Part shown: positions 23,978-31,992 of the stretch, piece after piece
Position numbering within the stretch: position 1 is the first letter of the stretch
How the letters are laid out: each line of letters starts with the position of its first letter
DNA from: Spirochaetae bacterium HGW-Spirochaetae-4
GTDB taxonomy: Bacteria; Spirochaetota; Spirochaetia; Sphaerochaetales; Sphaerochaetaceae
Length of the DNA: 33,182 nucleotides
NCBI GenBank assembly: GCA_002839335.1
Contig: PGXU01000031.1
Coordinates: 1 to 33,182, forward strand
Direction: 5' to 3'
Position numbers and translations under genes: made by a program
Notes under the pieces: generated by a model
Told to the model about the DNA's origin: nothing
The model's input: the letters and a program-made list of their open reading frames with translations, nothing else
The model's database searches: none

Positions 23978-24009
23978 ACTATGCGCTGAGGTAATGAACA
24001 AACCGATTT

Positions 24010-24051
24010 CCGGTCACTATCCGTTAGGGGTGGCTGGTGATCGGGCTTTTT
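24010..24051 (+). terminator. Probable terminator of the CoADR-rhodanese gene
   Basis: Stem CCGGTCAC / GTGATCGG (24010-24017 and 24037-24044, one G-U) with a 19-nt loop, then GC and five T (24047-24051). Confidence 0.5.
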
Positions 24052-24095
24052 ATGCCAGATACATTGCTTTTTACATGAACCTATATGGCCTCGAA

Positions 24096-24127
24096 TGAAA
24101 GTTAGTCGACGTGTCGACTAACTTTCA
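24096..24127. repeat. 32-bp near-perfect palindrome between convergent genes
   Basis: Two 15-bp arms (TGAAAGTTAGTCGAC and its exact complement) separated by only GT. A bidirectional terminator is possible, but no T-run follows on either strand and a 2-nt loop is too tight for an ordinary hairpin. Its ends carry the GTTAG/CTAAC half-sites also found in the iron boxes, at wider spacing. Confidence 0.6.
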
Positions 24128-24161
24128 ATTATTACTCTTTCATTGACCCAGGTACCTGAAT

Positions 24162-24455
24162 TCACGGTGCTCGGGAAAGAAGTTGAAGCAACTGGTCGAT
24201 AAAGACAGGATCTACCAGTGAGTAGCATCGTTGCTTTCCCTGCTCCGTATAGGTGATAAGATGGGCTTGCCGCAGTATGGAGAGGTGTTGGCTGATGTTC
24301 GGCTGGGCCCGCCCAAGCAAATCTCCCACATTCTGGACACACAAAGGACCCTCCCGCAAGACATCGAGGATGGCCAAGCGGGTAGGGTGGGCTATTGCTT
24401 TCAGAAGAGCTGCCTTCTTTTGCAAATCAGAATGTGAGGAGCTTGTCACTTTCAA
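24162..24455 (-). CDS. ArsR-family transcriptional regulator
   Basis: 97 aa if started at TTG 24455; GTG 24449 is the alternative, and a longer upstream reading is only the antisense of the DsrE gene end. Winged helix: LLKAIAHPTRLAILDVL, NVGDLLGRAQPNISQHLSIL, LITYTEQGKQRCYSLVD. Two Cys (39 and 77) flank the recognition helix and could form a thiol or persulfide switch, or a metal site; ArsR's Cys-Val-Cys motif is reduced to Cys-Val-Gln. It is the last gene of the operon with the ThDP enzyme and DsrE, overlapping DsrE by about 29 bp. Its likely operator is the palindrome at 26557. Confidence 0.85.
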   Translation of the reverse strand: MKVTSSSHSDLQKKAALLKAIAHPTRLAILDVLREGPLCVQNVGDLLGRAQPNISQHLSILRQAHLITYTEQGKQRCYSLVDPVFIDQLLQLLSRAP

Positions 24456-24786
24456 CTGTCCATTGGGCCAAGGCTGCCATGGTCGATTTTTCCGCACCTT
24501 CGAAATAGGGCTCTTGCTTATGGATGCCACAACGGGCCATGCAGGTACCGCACACCTTGACCTGTACGCCTTTGGCAATGAGGTCGCGAAGCATCTGGCT
24601 CAAGTCTTGGTCGTATTCCATGGGTTTCTTGTTCGAATCCCTTGCCAAATCGACCGAATCGTTCATGAGAAAGATTCGGACATCGTGTCCAGTCGCCTCG
24701 AGCTGGCCAGCCAGGCGCAGCGCATTCCAGGTCACATCTGTTCCGTCATACGGGGCATGGTTGAAAATCATCAAAACACTACTCAT
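24427..24786 (-). CDS. DsrE-family sulfur-transfer-like protein
   Basis: 119 aa, DsrE/DsrF-like fold: N-terminal SVLMIFNHAPYDGTDVTWNA with a Rossmann-like strand and helix, HDVRIFLMNDSVDLA, and a Cys cluster CGTCMARC (Cys79, 82, 86) after VQVKV. Family members carry or relay persulfide sulfur on such a Cys. Three Cys in a CxxCxxxC layout are more than the usual single one. Start ATG 24786 has AAGGAG. It is 17 bp after the ThDP enzyme gene and overlaps ArsR. Confidence 0.85.
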   Translation of the reverse strand: MSSVLMIFNHAPYDGTDVTWNALRLAGQLEATGHDVRIFLMNDSVDLARDSNKKPMEYDQDLSQMLRDLIAKGVQVKVCGTCMARCGIHKQEPYFEGAEKSTMAALAQWTVESDKLLTF

Positions 24787-24803
24787 TATTGTTGCTCCTT
24801 GTA

Positions 24804-26537
24804 TTATTGTGAGATCCTTTTGATATTGGGTCCCAATTCCATTTCCTTGTATGAAGAGCCGGGGCGGACGACCGGATAGAGAACTTCGTTGCGGTCGGTA
24901 ATGACCTCAAGAAATGCCGGGCCGTCCCACGCGAGCCATGCATCAATAGCCGACTCCAGTTCACTCGTCTGTACCACACGTTTGCTGAATCCGAACCCAC
25001 AGAGCTTTGCGATCTGATCGAACCTCACGTCCTCGTTACGACAGGTGGCAGAGTGACGCCTTCCATAACTGACATCCTCCAGGTTGTACACCATGCCATC
25101 GGCATGGTTGTTCATCAGCAGGATCTTGATCGGAAGGTGTTGGGTGCCGATAGTGAACAGCTCTCCCATGTTCATCCTGAAGCTTCCATCCCCATCAACG
25201 ACTATGACCGGGGATGAGGGCATCGCACTGACAGCCCCCACCGCAAGGGGCATGCCGCTACCCATCGTCCCGAAAGCTCCGCAGGTGAGGAAGGTCCTGG
25301 GTTTTTTCCTCTGGAGATATTGTGCGCTGAACAACTGATGGTTCCCGACTCCCGTGGTGACAATCGCATCATCGGCGAGTTTTCCGTTCAGTATCTCGAG
25401 TACGTTGGCCATCTGGATGGAAGGTGACTGCCTATCATAATCCAAAGGCCAACTTAGTTTCAGCTGGGCCGCATAACGACGCCAGGGTTCGATATCGAGG
25501 GTGATCGCATGCTTCATGCCCCAGTCGGTCAGGTCGTTGAGAAGGGTTGCCGCATTGCCGATGAAGGAAAAAGTCGGCCTCCGCTCATTGCGTATCTGCT
25601 GAACCTTCTCGGGATGGATGTCGATGAAGGCAATCTTCGCATGGATGGCGAACCCGACCTTTTCCGCTACCCGATCGTCCCAGCGGACACCAATGGCCAG
25701 GAAGAGGTCGTTCTCCTGGATAATCGTATTCGCCGAGGGGGTGCCGAACATTCCCAGCATCCCCTGGTGCATCGCTCCCGTCTCGTCAACCACGCCCTTC
25801 GCCATCAGTGTGTTGACGGAAGGGATACGAAACAATCCGTTGAACCGCCTGATGGCCTTGCTCCCCTCCTGGTTGTTCAGACCTCCCCCCAGATACAACA
25901 GCGGGTGTTTCGCCTGGCACAGCAAGTCGAAGAATTGCTCGCATTGCTTGTCCGACAGATGCACGTCCTGCTCGTAGACATCACTGAACCGGGTAAGAGG
26001 GAGCCCTTCATAGGTGACCTCCTTCTGTTGGAGGTTCAAGGGAAGGTCTATCACAACGGGACCGGGTTTTCCGGACTTGGCGAGAAAATATGCATCCTTG
26101 ATAACCATCTCAAGGTTGTTGATCGATTTGACCGAGTATACTTTTTTGGCAGTGGGACCGAATACTGAAGCCACATCGATGTGTTGGAAGGAGTCGGTTC
26201 CAAGCTTGTGTTCGGGGACTTGTCCTGCGATAACCACGAGCGGGATGCTGTCGGCGTAACTGTCTGCCACAGCGGTGAGCGTATTGGTTATCGCCGGGCC
26301 GCTGGTAACGATGGCAACTCCCACCTGTTCGCTCGCGCGGGAGTACCCGGCGGCACTGAAGGCGGAGCATTGCTCATTCGCATTGATGACTATCCGGATG
26401 GAACTCTTGGCAAGTTCATCCATGACAGGCAGGATTGCCGCTCCGGTATATCCGAAAATGCAGGAAACCCCGAGATCTTCCAGACTCCGAACAATAAGCT
26501 CTGCTCCTGAAAAGAGATTTTTTTCCACTTTTTCCAC
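24804..26537 (-). CDS. Acetolactate-synthase-like ThDP enzyme
   Basis: 577 aa, all three domains of the large-subunit AHAS family. Catalytic Glu55 in NANEQ, FAD/structural part in the middle, ThDP motif from GDG (449-451) to NN (476-477). The substrate loop reads GMVYNLED: the Trp of canonical AHAS (GMVxQWQ) is Leu486 and its Gln neighbours are Asn and Glu. No regulatory small subunit gene (ilvN) follows; instead DsrE and ArsR do. So a role in branched-chain amino acid synthesis is doubtful; a pyruvate-type 2-oxoacid or sulfonate-type substrate is possible (inference). GTG 26537 is used; GTG 26528 with GGTGG is the alternative. Confidence 0.85.
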   Translation of the reverse strand: MEKVEKNLFSGAELIVRSLEDLGVSCIFGYTGAAILPVMDELAKSSIRIVINANEQCSAFSAAGYSRASEQVGVAIVTSGPAITNTLTAVADSYADSIPLVVIAGQVPEHKLGTDSFQHIDVASVFGPTAKKVYSVKSINNLEMVIKDAYFLAKSGKPGPVVIDLPLNLQQKEVTYEGLPLTRFSDVYEQDVHLSDKQCEQFFDLLCQAKHPLLYLGGGLNNQEGSKAIRRFNGLFRIPSVNTLMAKGVVDETGAMHQGMLGMFGTPSANTIIQENDLFLAIGVRWDDRVAEKVGFAIHAKIAFIDIHPEKVQQIRNERRPTFSFIGNAATLLNDLTDWGMKHAITLDIEPWRRYAAQLKLSWPLDYDRQSPSIQMANVLEILNGKLADDAIVTTGVGNHQLFSAQYLQRKKPRTFLTCGAFGTMGSGMPLAVGAVSAMPSSPVIVVDGDGSFRMNMGELFTIGTQHLPIKILLMNNHADGMVYNLEDVSYGRRHSATCRNEDVRFDQIAKLCGFGFSKRVVQTSELESAIDAWLAWDGPAFLEVITDRNEVLYPVVRPGSSYKEMELGPNIKRISQ

Positions 26538-26556
26538 CGCCTGTACTTGGATTAGG

Positions 26557-26580
26557 ATTCTAATATTCGAATATTAGAAT
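26557..26580. promoter_or_regulatory. 24-bp perfect palindrome, likely ArsR operator
   Basis: Two exact 12-bp arms (ATTCTAATATTC and complement) meeting at TTCGAA. AT-rich 12-12 palindromes containing ATATTCGAATAT-like cores are typical ArsR/SmtB operators. It covers the -10 box of the ThDP-DsrE-ArsR operon, so binding should block transcription and autoregulate arsR. Confidence 0.75.
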
Positions 26581-26599
26581 ATGGTGAAGGCACCGTCAA
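26571..26599 (-). promoter_or_regulatory. Promoter of the ThDP-DsrE-ArsR operon
   Basis: TTGACG (26599-26594), a 17-bp spacer and TAATAT (26576-26571) on the minus strand. The -10 lies inside the 24-bp palindrome. Confidence 0.65.
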
Positions 26600-26613
26600 T
26601 CCCGTAGCCGAAG

Positions 26614-27726
26614 TCAGTGGATCACGGTTTCGAGCAATGCGACCACACGCTCCAGCTCTCCTTTGGTGGTGAAACGGCCAAGGCTGAATCGTATTGCGCC
26701 CCTGGCTCGTTCCTCGCTTGCTCCGATGGCACGGAATATGCCGGACAGGTTTGCATTGCCGCTGTGACACGCCGAGCCGGTGGAGGCGGCTATCATCGGT
26801 AGCGAGCCAAGGATATCTGCTCCATTGTATCCGAGAAAGCTCACATTGACGGTATTGGGCAACGAGTTTCCTAGGTCCCCGTTGAAGAATACCCCTTCTC
26901 CAAAATTTTGCTTCAGGCGTGTGATGAAATATTCCCGCAAGCCTTCGGTCTTCGGGTCGGGAACTTGTGCGATGGCACAGGCCTTGCCCAATGCGACAGC
27001 CAGCAATGCCGATTCGGTACCTGCACGTCTTCCCACTTCCTGGGGACCTCCGTGGACCAGTGGCTCGATGTCCACTCCATCTCCCACATAGAGGGCCCCC
27101 ACACCTTTCGGGGCGTAAACCTTGTGTCCTGCAATGGTCAGCATATCCACATGCATGGCTTGCACATCTATGGGAATCTTTCCAACCGATTGGGCGGCGT
27201 CGGTGTGGAACAGAACTCCCCGCTCATGTGCGATGGATCCCAATGTCGCGATGTCCTGTATGGTTCCGATTTCATTGTTCGCGTGCATGATGGAGACAAG
27301 GATCGTATCGCTCCTGATTGCTTTGATGAGATCGGCAGGATCGACGCGGCCCAAAGAATCCACCGGGAGGTAGGTGATTTCTGCCCCGAAACGGGTAAGG
27401 AAGGAAAGCGGCTCAAGAACCGCCGGATGCTCGATTGAAGAGGTGACGATGTGTTTCCCCTTTGCAGACTTGGAGAAGAACACCCCCTTTATGGCAAGGT
27501 TGTCGGCTTCACTTCCTCCGCTCGTCAGCACAATCTGGGACGCATGGGCTCCGATCCGATCCGCAATCTGCTTTTTTGCTGCCAGATATGCTTCCTTTGC
27601 CCGTTGCGATGCCCAATGCAGGCTTGAGGGATTTCCCCAGGCGTCCTCCAGGAAAGGCAGCATTGCCTTTGCAACCTCGGCATCTATGGGAGTACTGGCA
27701 TTGTAGTCCAGATAAATTTCTTTCAT
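26614..27726 (-). CDS. Cysteine desulfurase (NifS/IscS-like)
   Basis: PLP enzyme that takes sulfur from cysteine as an enzyme persulfide for Fe-S and thiol cofactors. 370 aa from ATG 27726 (AGGAGA 6 nt upstream); an upstream reading to 27789 lacks a ribosome binding site. Motifs: YLDYNASTP at the start, SSIEHPAV (His100), HTDAAQSVGK, PLP Lys202 in IAGHKVYAPKG, and catalytic Cys320 in STGSACHSG with the long loop of group I enzymes. It lies directly upstream of the ArsR-controlled operon, 76 bp away on the same strand but separated by that promoter. It could supply sulfur for the SufBC set. Confidence 0.93.
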   Translation of the reverse strand: MKEIYLDYNASTPIDAEVAKAMLPFLEDAWGNPSSLHWASQRAKEAYLAAKKQIADRIGAHASQIVLTSGGSEADNLAIKGVFFSKSAKGKHIVTSSIEHPAVLEPLSFLTRFGAEITYLPVDSLGRVDPADLIKAIRSDTILVSIMHANNEIGTIQDIATLGSIAHERGVLFHTDAAQSVGKIPIDVQAMHVDMLTIAGHKVYAPKGVGALYVGDGVDIEPLVHGGPQEVGRRAGTESALLAVALGKACAIAQVPDPKTEGLREYFITRLKQNFGEGVFFNGDLGNSLPNTVNVSFLGYNGADILGSLPMIAASTGSACHSGNANLSGIFRAIGASEERARGAIRFSLGRFTTKGELERVVALLETVIH

Positions 27727-27890
27727 AACGGCTCTCCTGTTCATATACTGCAAGTTTAGCACCAATCGGGAGCTGGATATAATCCCCATCCTTCCCCCAT
27801 TGGAGGAGGGGCCCTTTCTGGCACGGACAGGAGCTGCTTGTGCCCTTGCCCTTTGTCAAATCCACTCCAGAGGTGGGAACAATTTTTTGC

Positions 27891-27915
27891 TGGCACAGAA
27901 TACCAGACTGTGCCA
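27891..27915. repeat. Hairpin in the desulfurase/PocR intergenic region
   Basis: Perfect 8-bp inverted repeat TGGCACAG / CTGTGCCA (27891-27898 and 27908-27915) with a 9-nt loop and no T-run on either side. It lies between two divergent genes; operator or leader hairpin. Confidence 0.45.
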
Positions 27916-27975
27916 TTGTGAGTATGTAGACTTTGTGGAAGGAAGGTGTACAATTAATTTGTGGGGCATGAGACT

Positions 27976-29955
27976 ATGAAACACAACGGTCTGGAGTATC
28001 TCGATTTCGAGCGGGTGAATGCGTTGCTCGAGGGGTTCAACCAATCGACAGGTTTCGTGACGGCCATTTTGGATCTTGACGGGAATATCTTGTCGAAGTC
28101 GGGATGGCGGCGGATATGTACGAAGTTCCATCGGGTCAATTGCGAAACCAACAGACAGTGTATTGAGAGCGATACCGTATTGTCCCAAAAGATGAGTGAG
28201 GGGGAGAAGTACCATTTCTATACGTGTTTGAATGGTTTGGTCGATGTTGCGGTACCGATTGTCATACAAGGTGTCCATGTCGCAAACCTGTTTTCCGGAC
28301 AATTCTTCTTCGACACACCGGACGTCGAATACTTCAAGGCACAGGCGACACGTTTCGGATTCGAACCCGATGCCTACCTCGCCGCATTGCGAGAAGTGCC
28401 GGTTGTCTCGCAGGAGAAAGTCAGGACGGTGATGGATTTCCTGTTGGATATGACTCAGCTGATCAGTGAGATGACATTGCAACGGATCGAACAGAGCGAG
28501 TTGAACGATGCGCTGAGACTCAGCGGGATTGCCTTGCGGGAAAGCTTGGAACGGTTCCGAATTGCCCAGGACATGTCTCCCGATGGATTTACGATTCTGC
28601 GCCCGATACGGGATACACGAGGCGATGTGGTTGATTTTACCTGGGTATACGAGAATACTGCGATTGCCCGATTGAACGGAACCGATCCCGACCTGGTGGT
28701 CGGCAAGCGGTTGTTGGACCTGTTTCCCAGTCATCGTGATACCAATATCTTCCAGATCTACCACCAGGTCGCCCAATCAGGGAAAAGTCAGACCCTGGAA
28801 ATGGGTTTTTCGGGCGATAGTATGGTCAGACCGACTTGGTTCAGGTTGGTGGTAGTCCCCATGGCAGGCGATATCGCCATCCTTGCCCAGGACCTCACCG
28901 AGCGCAAGGTTTCCGAGGAACGCCTTGAATACCAACATACGCACGATTTCCTCACCGGATTGTACAACAGGGGTTTTCTGGAAAAGGAACTCGAGCGCCT
29001 CGATGATCCACGTTTCCTGCCGGTATCGCTTATTATCGCCGATACGAACGGGTTGAAACTGATCAATGATTCGTTTGGTCATGCCGAAGGGGACCAGGTG
29101 CTGCGTAAGGCGGCAGATCTGCTGCAATCCCGTTGCAGGCCAGAGGATATTGTTGCACGGTACGGAGGTGACGAGTTTATCGTGATCCTTCCCAATACTT
29201 CCCGGTCCGAGACGGAAGCACTACTGGATGAGATCGAAGCGGCAGCTCGGACGGAGGAGATCGCATCCATTGAATTGTCACTGTCTTTCGGATACGAAAC
29301 CCGCATCATCATGGAGGACGACTTCACCGCCATCTTCAAATTGGCTGAGGATATGATGTACCGGAACAAGCTCTATGCAAGTTCCAGTGCGAAGAACAAG
29401 ACGATCGGACTTGTGATCAATTCGCTGTTTGCCAAGAGCGACCGGGAATCGGAACATTCCAAGCGGGTGAGCGACCTGTGTGAGTTCATTGCGGGAAAAT
29501 TGCAGATGTCGACATTGGAGATCCAACGGATGCGCATAGCGGGTCTGATGCATGATATCGGAAAAATCGGGACTCCCGAGAGTATTCTCAACAAGCCGGG
29601 GCGACTCTCCGAGAAAGAATGGGAGGAGATACGGCGGCACCCGGAGACTGGATTCCGCATTTTGGCGGCATCGAAAGAATTCATCGATATCTCCGCTGCG
29701 ATTCTGGAACATCATGAACGGTGGGACGGAACGGGGTATCCTAGGGGTATTTCGGGCGAATCGATCTCCCTGCAAGCGAGGATAATCGCTGTGGCGGATG
29801 CCTACGATGCCATGACAAGTGCAAGATCGTACAAGCCACCGATGGATATCGAGGAGGCTGTCGACGAGTTGCACCTGTGTGCAGGCACACATTTCGATCC
29901 GAACATCGTGCGTGTCTTCACCGGGCACTTCGGGGAGTTCGCCAACCGCGAATGA
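27976..29955 (+). CDS. PocR-PAS-GGDEF-HD-GYP signalling protein
   Basis: 659 aa from ATG 27976 (GTGGGG upstream; GTG 27961 is the alternative). Residues 1-165 are a PocR ligand-binding domain: STGFVTAILDLDGNILSKSG, FHRVNCETNRQC, YTCLNGLVDVAVPI, HVANLFSGQFFF. A PAS domain follows (about 185-300), then GGDEF with active motif YGGDEF (396-401) and an RPED inhibition site five residues before it. Last is HD-GYP with HDIGK (526-530), HHERWDGTGYP (579-589) and DAYDAMTS. Both cyclase and phosphodiesterase motifs are intact. PocR domains elsewhere sense small molecules such as 1,2-propanediol. No membrane helix, so it is cytoplasmic. Confidence 0.93.
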   Translation: MKHNGLEYLDFERVNALLEGFNQSTGFVTAILDLDGNILSKSGWRRICTKFHRVNCETNRQCIESDTVLSQKMSEGEKYHFYTCLNGLVDVAVPIVIQGVHVANLFSGQFFFDTPDVEYFKAQATRFGFEPDAYLAALREVPVVSQEKVRTVMDFLLDMTQLISEMTLQRIEQSELNDALRLSGIALRESLERFRIAQDMSPDGFTILRPIRDTRGDVVDFTWVYENTAIARLNGTDPDLVVGKRLLDLFPSHRDTNIFQIYHQVAQSGKSQTLEMGFSGDSMVRPTWFRLVVVPMAGDIAILAQDLTERKVSEERLEYQHTHDFLTGLYNRGFLEKELERLDDPRFLPVSLIIADTNGLKLINDSFGHAEGDQVLRKAADLLQSRCRPEDIVARYGGDEFIVILPNTSRSETEALLDEIEAAARTEEIASIELSLSFGYETRIIMEDDFTAIFKLAEDMMYRNKLYASSSAKNKTIGLVINSLFAKSDRESEHSKRVSDLCEFIAGKLQMSTLEIQRMRIAGLMHDIGKIGTPESILNKPGRLSEKEWEEIRRHPETGFRILAASKEFIDISAAILEHHERWDGTGYPRGISGESISLQARIIAVADAYDAMTSARSYKPPMDIEEAVDELHLCAGTHFDPNIVRVFTGHFGEFANRE

Positions 29956-29971
29956 AGGTAAGCGATACCTT

Positions 29972-30484
29972 TCACTGGACTGGTGTTGCCGAAACCGTCG
30001 ATGTTGCCCACTGTCCGATAGCTTCCCAGTTGCGGAAGTCGCCTTCAGGTGCCTCGACTTTCTTGATGATCCACTTCTCGAAGGGATTCAGGGTCCCAAG
30101 GCTCAACCTGCCACCAAAACAGGTGATGTCCTGGGGATGTATGCGCTCCATAATCGGCTGGAGCGATTTTGGATAGAACCAACCCTCCATCTGGTCGATT
30201 GGATTTCCTTTTCCTGTAGGACCGCATATAAAAATCCAGACAGGCAATTTCTCCAACGATTCACCATGCGTTTTCAAGAATCGTACGGCGCTCCTATGCC
30301 ATAGTCCGATATACACCGAACTCCCCAGGATTACTGTGTCATATGGAGCAATATCTTTCACAATACCGGCATCCGACACGTCCACGGAACATCCCCGATG
30401 TCCTAGTGCTTCCCCTATCTTCTCCGCGATTTCTTTTGTTGCGCCCCGTTTGGAGCCATAGGCAATCAATATGTTATTGGGCAT
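29972..30484 (-). CDS. Flavodoxin-domain protein
   Basis: 170 aa from ATG 30484 (AAGGAGG 8 nt upstream); the longer reading to 30517 is rejected. FMN-binding loop YGSKRGATKEIAEKI near the N-terminus, VILGSSVYIGLWH and a third loop ICGPTGKGNP. The pattern resembles flavodoxin-like HemG-type or menaquinone-linked proteins. Last gene of the TetR operon, overlapping the membrane-protein gene by 11 bp. Its partner redox enzyme is unknown. Confidence 0.85.
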   Translation of the reverse strand: MPNNILIAYGSKRGATKEIAEKIGEALGHRGCSVDVSDAGIVKDIAPYDTVILGSSVYIGLWHRSAVRFLKTHGESLEKLPVWIFICGPTGKGNPIDQMEGWFYPKSLQPIMERIHPQDITCFGGRLSLGTLNPFEKWIIKKVEAPEGDFRNWEAIGQWATSTVSATPVQ

Positions 30485-31178
30485 TGCTTGCGCCTCCTTT
30501 TCCACTATCGTAAGCACATCCGAACACGAATGCGAGTATCAAGAGCAACAGTCCGGCACCAGGCATTATGACCATTGCCATACTTGCCTTGTCGGGATCG
30601 GGAATTCCGGGAACATACCCGAATATTGCTATTTGCAGTGTGAAAAGGATAAGGAAAGACCCGACTACCAACGATGGGCTCCATAGCTTTGCGATGGAAC
30701 TGCGAAAACCTTCGGGCACTCTTTTTCTCCACCAGTCCAACGGCTTGTGCAATCGTGTCGACATGCCCCATCCGATCATGAAGAAAAGTATCTGGGCAAT
30801 TCCCCCACCGACAAGAAACAACAGGATGAAGAGTGATAGGAATATCGTTGAGGCATGCTTTGTGTGCATGAATCCTACGGACCAGATGATAATTGCGATT
30901 CCAACTGTGATTGCGGCAATACCGGTTATCAGAAAATTGGGGATGATGGTGAAAGCCGGTTCATACCCATGAACCCACATTCTCTGATGTTCTCCGATAG
31001 CATCAATCACCAAACCATTGGTAGCGGTGTTGCCTTGGAGTACTTCAAAAATGCCATGCGCTATGCCACCGAAACCGAAAATGACTCCAATCGTGGCAAC
31101 AATCGCCAGTATCGCCTTGTTCTCGAAATATTGTTGCGCAGGTATGGTATTTCTTGAGTTCATTTCCAAACTTTTCAT
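30474..31178 (-). CDS. Polytopic membrane protein in the TetR operon
   Basis: 234 aa with about five hydrophobic helices: ILAIVATIGVIFGFGGIAHG, FLITGIAAITVGIAIIIWSV, FLSLFILLFLVGGGIAQIL, VVGSFLILFTLQIAIFGYV, MVIMPGAGLLLLILAFVFGC. No recognised family. GAGGAGG stands about 12 nt before the ATG. Overlap with the flavodoxin gene suggests that the two products work together, for example in membrane-linked redox (inference). Confidence 0.7.
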   Translation of the reverse strand: MKSLEMNSRNTIPAQQYFENKAILAIVATIGVIFGFGGIAHGIFEVLQGNTATNGLVIDAIGEHQRMWVHGYEPAFTIIPNFLITGIAAITVGIAIIIWSVGFMHTKHASTIFLSLFILLFLVGGGIAQILFFMIGWGMSTRLHKPLDWWRKRVPEGFRSSIAKLWSPSLVVGSFLILFTLQIAIFGYVPGIPDPDKASMAMVIMPGAGLLLLILAFVFGCAYDSGKGGASNAQ

Positions 31179-31214
31179 TGCGGATCATTTCCTCCTCTAT
31201 CTATCCTGGATGTA

Positions 31215-31799
31215 TCATTGACGGCCAAGGCCAAGTCTTGCTGCCAACAGGCTTTCGATCATCCGGTTGATCGTTTGGTTCCTCTTCTGTTCATCGAAGA
31301 AATCCGTGTCCAAATAGGAATTGTAGAACTCGGGTTTCAACAGTATGTGGTGAAATGGAAGCATCAGCTGCAAGGCGATGATGTGCAAGTCCGATTCACT
31401 GGCTTCCGGAACTATCTCCTGCAGCAACGGCATGACCAATTTGCAGGAATTCTCGCAACCGGCTTTCAATTCCAATGAGATGGCGATTCTGCAGATGTTG
31501 CGGTACAAGAACGCCGCATTGGCAGTTACTGACAACATGTTCCTCAGTCGTGTCAATGCGTCGGTCTCGGAAGGATCGGTTTGGTTTGATTGTTCGACGA
31601 GGTTGACCATCATTGTCGCAACCACCTGGCTCAGAAGGTTTTCCTTCGACTGGTAGTAGTAATTGACAAGTGCCAGATTCACACCGGCTCGTGCGGCTAT
31701 CTCCCGGATGGTTATCTGGTGTTCAAGTTTGCCTTCGCCGATCAATTCCCAAGTGGCTTGGAAAATCTTTTCCCTAGCATTTGTTTCGTCTGGGTTCAT
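31215..31799 (-). CDS. TetR-family transcriptional regulator
   Basis: 194 aa. N-terminal HTH: AREKIFQATWELIGEG, ITIREIAARAGVNLALVNYY, YQSKENLLSQVVATM (about 8-60); then an all-helical ligand domain of unknown specificity. First gene of a three-gene minus-strand operon with a membrane protein and a flavodoxin. A dyad just downstream of its -10 box indicates autorepression. Start ATG 31799 has GGCGG upstream. Confidence 0.9.
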   Translation of the reverse strand: MNPDETNAREKIFQATWELIGEGKLEHQITIREIAARAGVNLALVNYYYQSKENLLSQVVATMMVNLVEQSNQTDPSETDALTRLRNMLSVTANAAFLYRNICRIAISLELKAGCENSCKLVMPLLQEIVPEASESDLHIIALQLMLPFHHILLKPEFYNSYLDTDFFDEQKRNQTINRMIESLLAARLGLGRQ

Positions 31800-31819
31800 G
31801 GTTGGTCCGCCTTTTGATT

Positions 31820-31840
31820 AAACACGTTTAAAACATGTAT
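31820..31840. promoter_or_regulatory. TetR-type operator
   Basis: 21-bp imperfect palindrome centred on 31830, half-sites ACACGTTT and AAACATGT, 16 of 20 symmetric positions matching. It starts right after the -10 box and lies 21 bp before the tetR start codon. Confidence 0.6.
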
Positions 31841-31869
31841 AATATAACTGGATGGAGAAACATTGTCAA
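31841..31869 (-). promoter_or_regulatory. Promoter of the tetR operon
   Basis: TTGACA (31869-31864), a 17-bp spacer and TATATT (31846-31841) on the minus strand, directly followed by the TetR-type dyad. Confidence 0.7.
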
Positions 31870-31992
31870 CAGAATTTCGTGTGCTTTCCCAATTGCGGGA
31901 CATGGGATGGATGACTTGAAGCCTAACGCTTGGAATCACGAATATTACAGCAAGGACACTGTGGGAAAAATATTTCCAAAAAAATCCCAAAA

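Noticed and set aside
22628-24001. Long minus-strand ORFs opposite the CoADR-rhodanese gene
   Set aside because: They are antisense shadows of a well-supported gene; their products resemble no family.
24456-24578. Longer N-terminus for the ArsR protein
   Set aside because: The extension is out-of-frame overlap with the DsrE gene and does not fit the ArsR family length; TTG 24455 or GTG 24449 fits.
24640-24670. GTTCGAATCCC stretch resembling a tRNA T-loop
   Set aside because: No acceptor or anticodon stems around it; it is part of the DsrE coding sequence.
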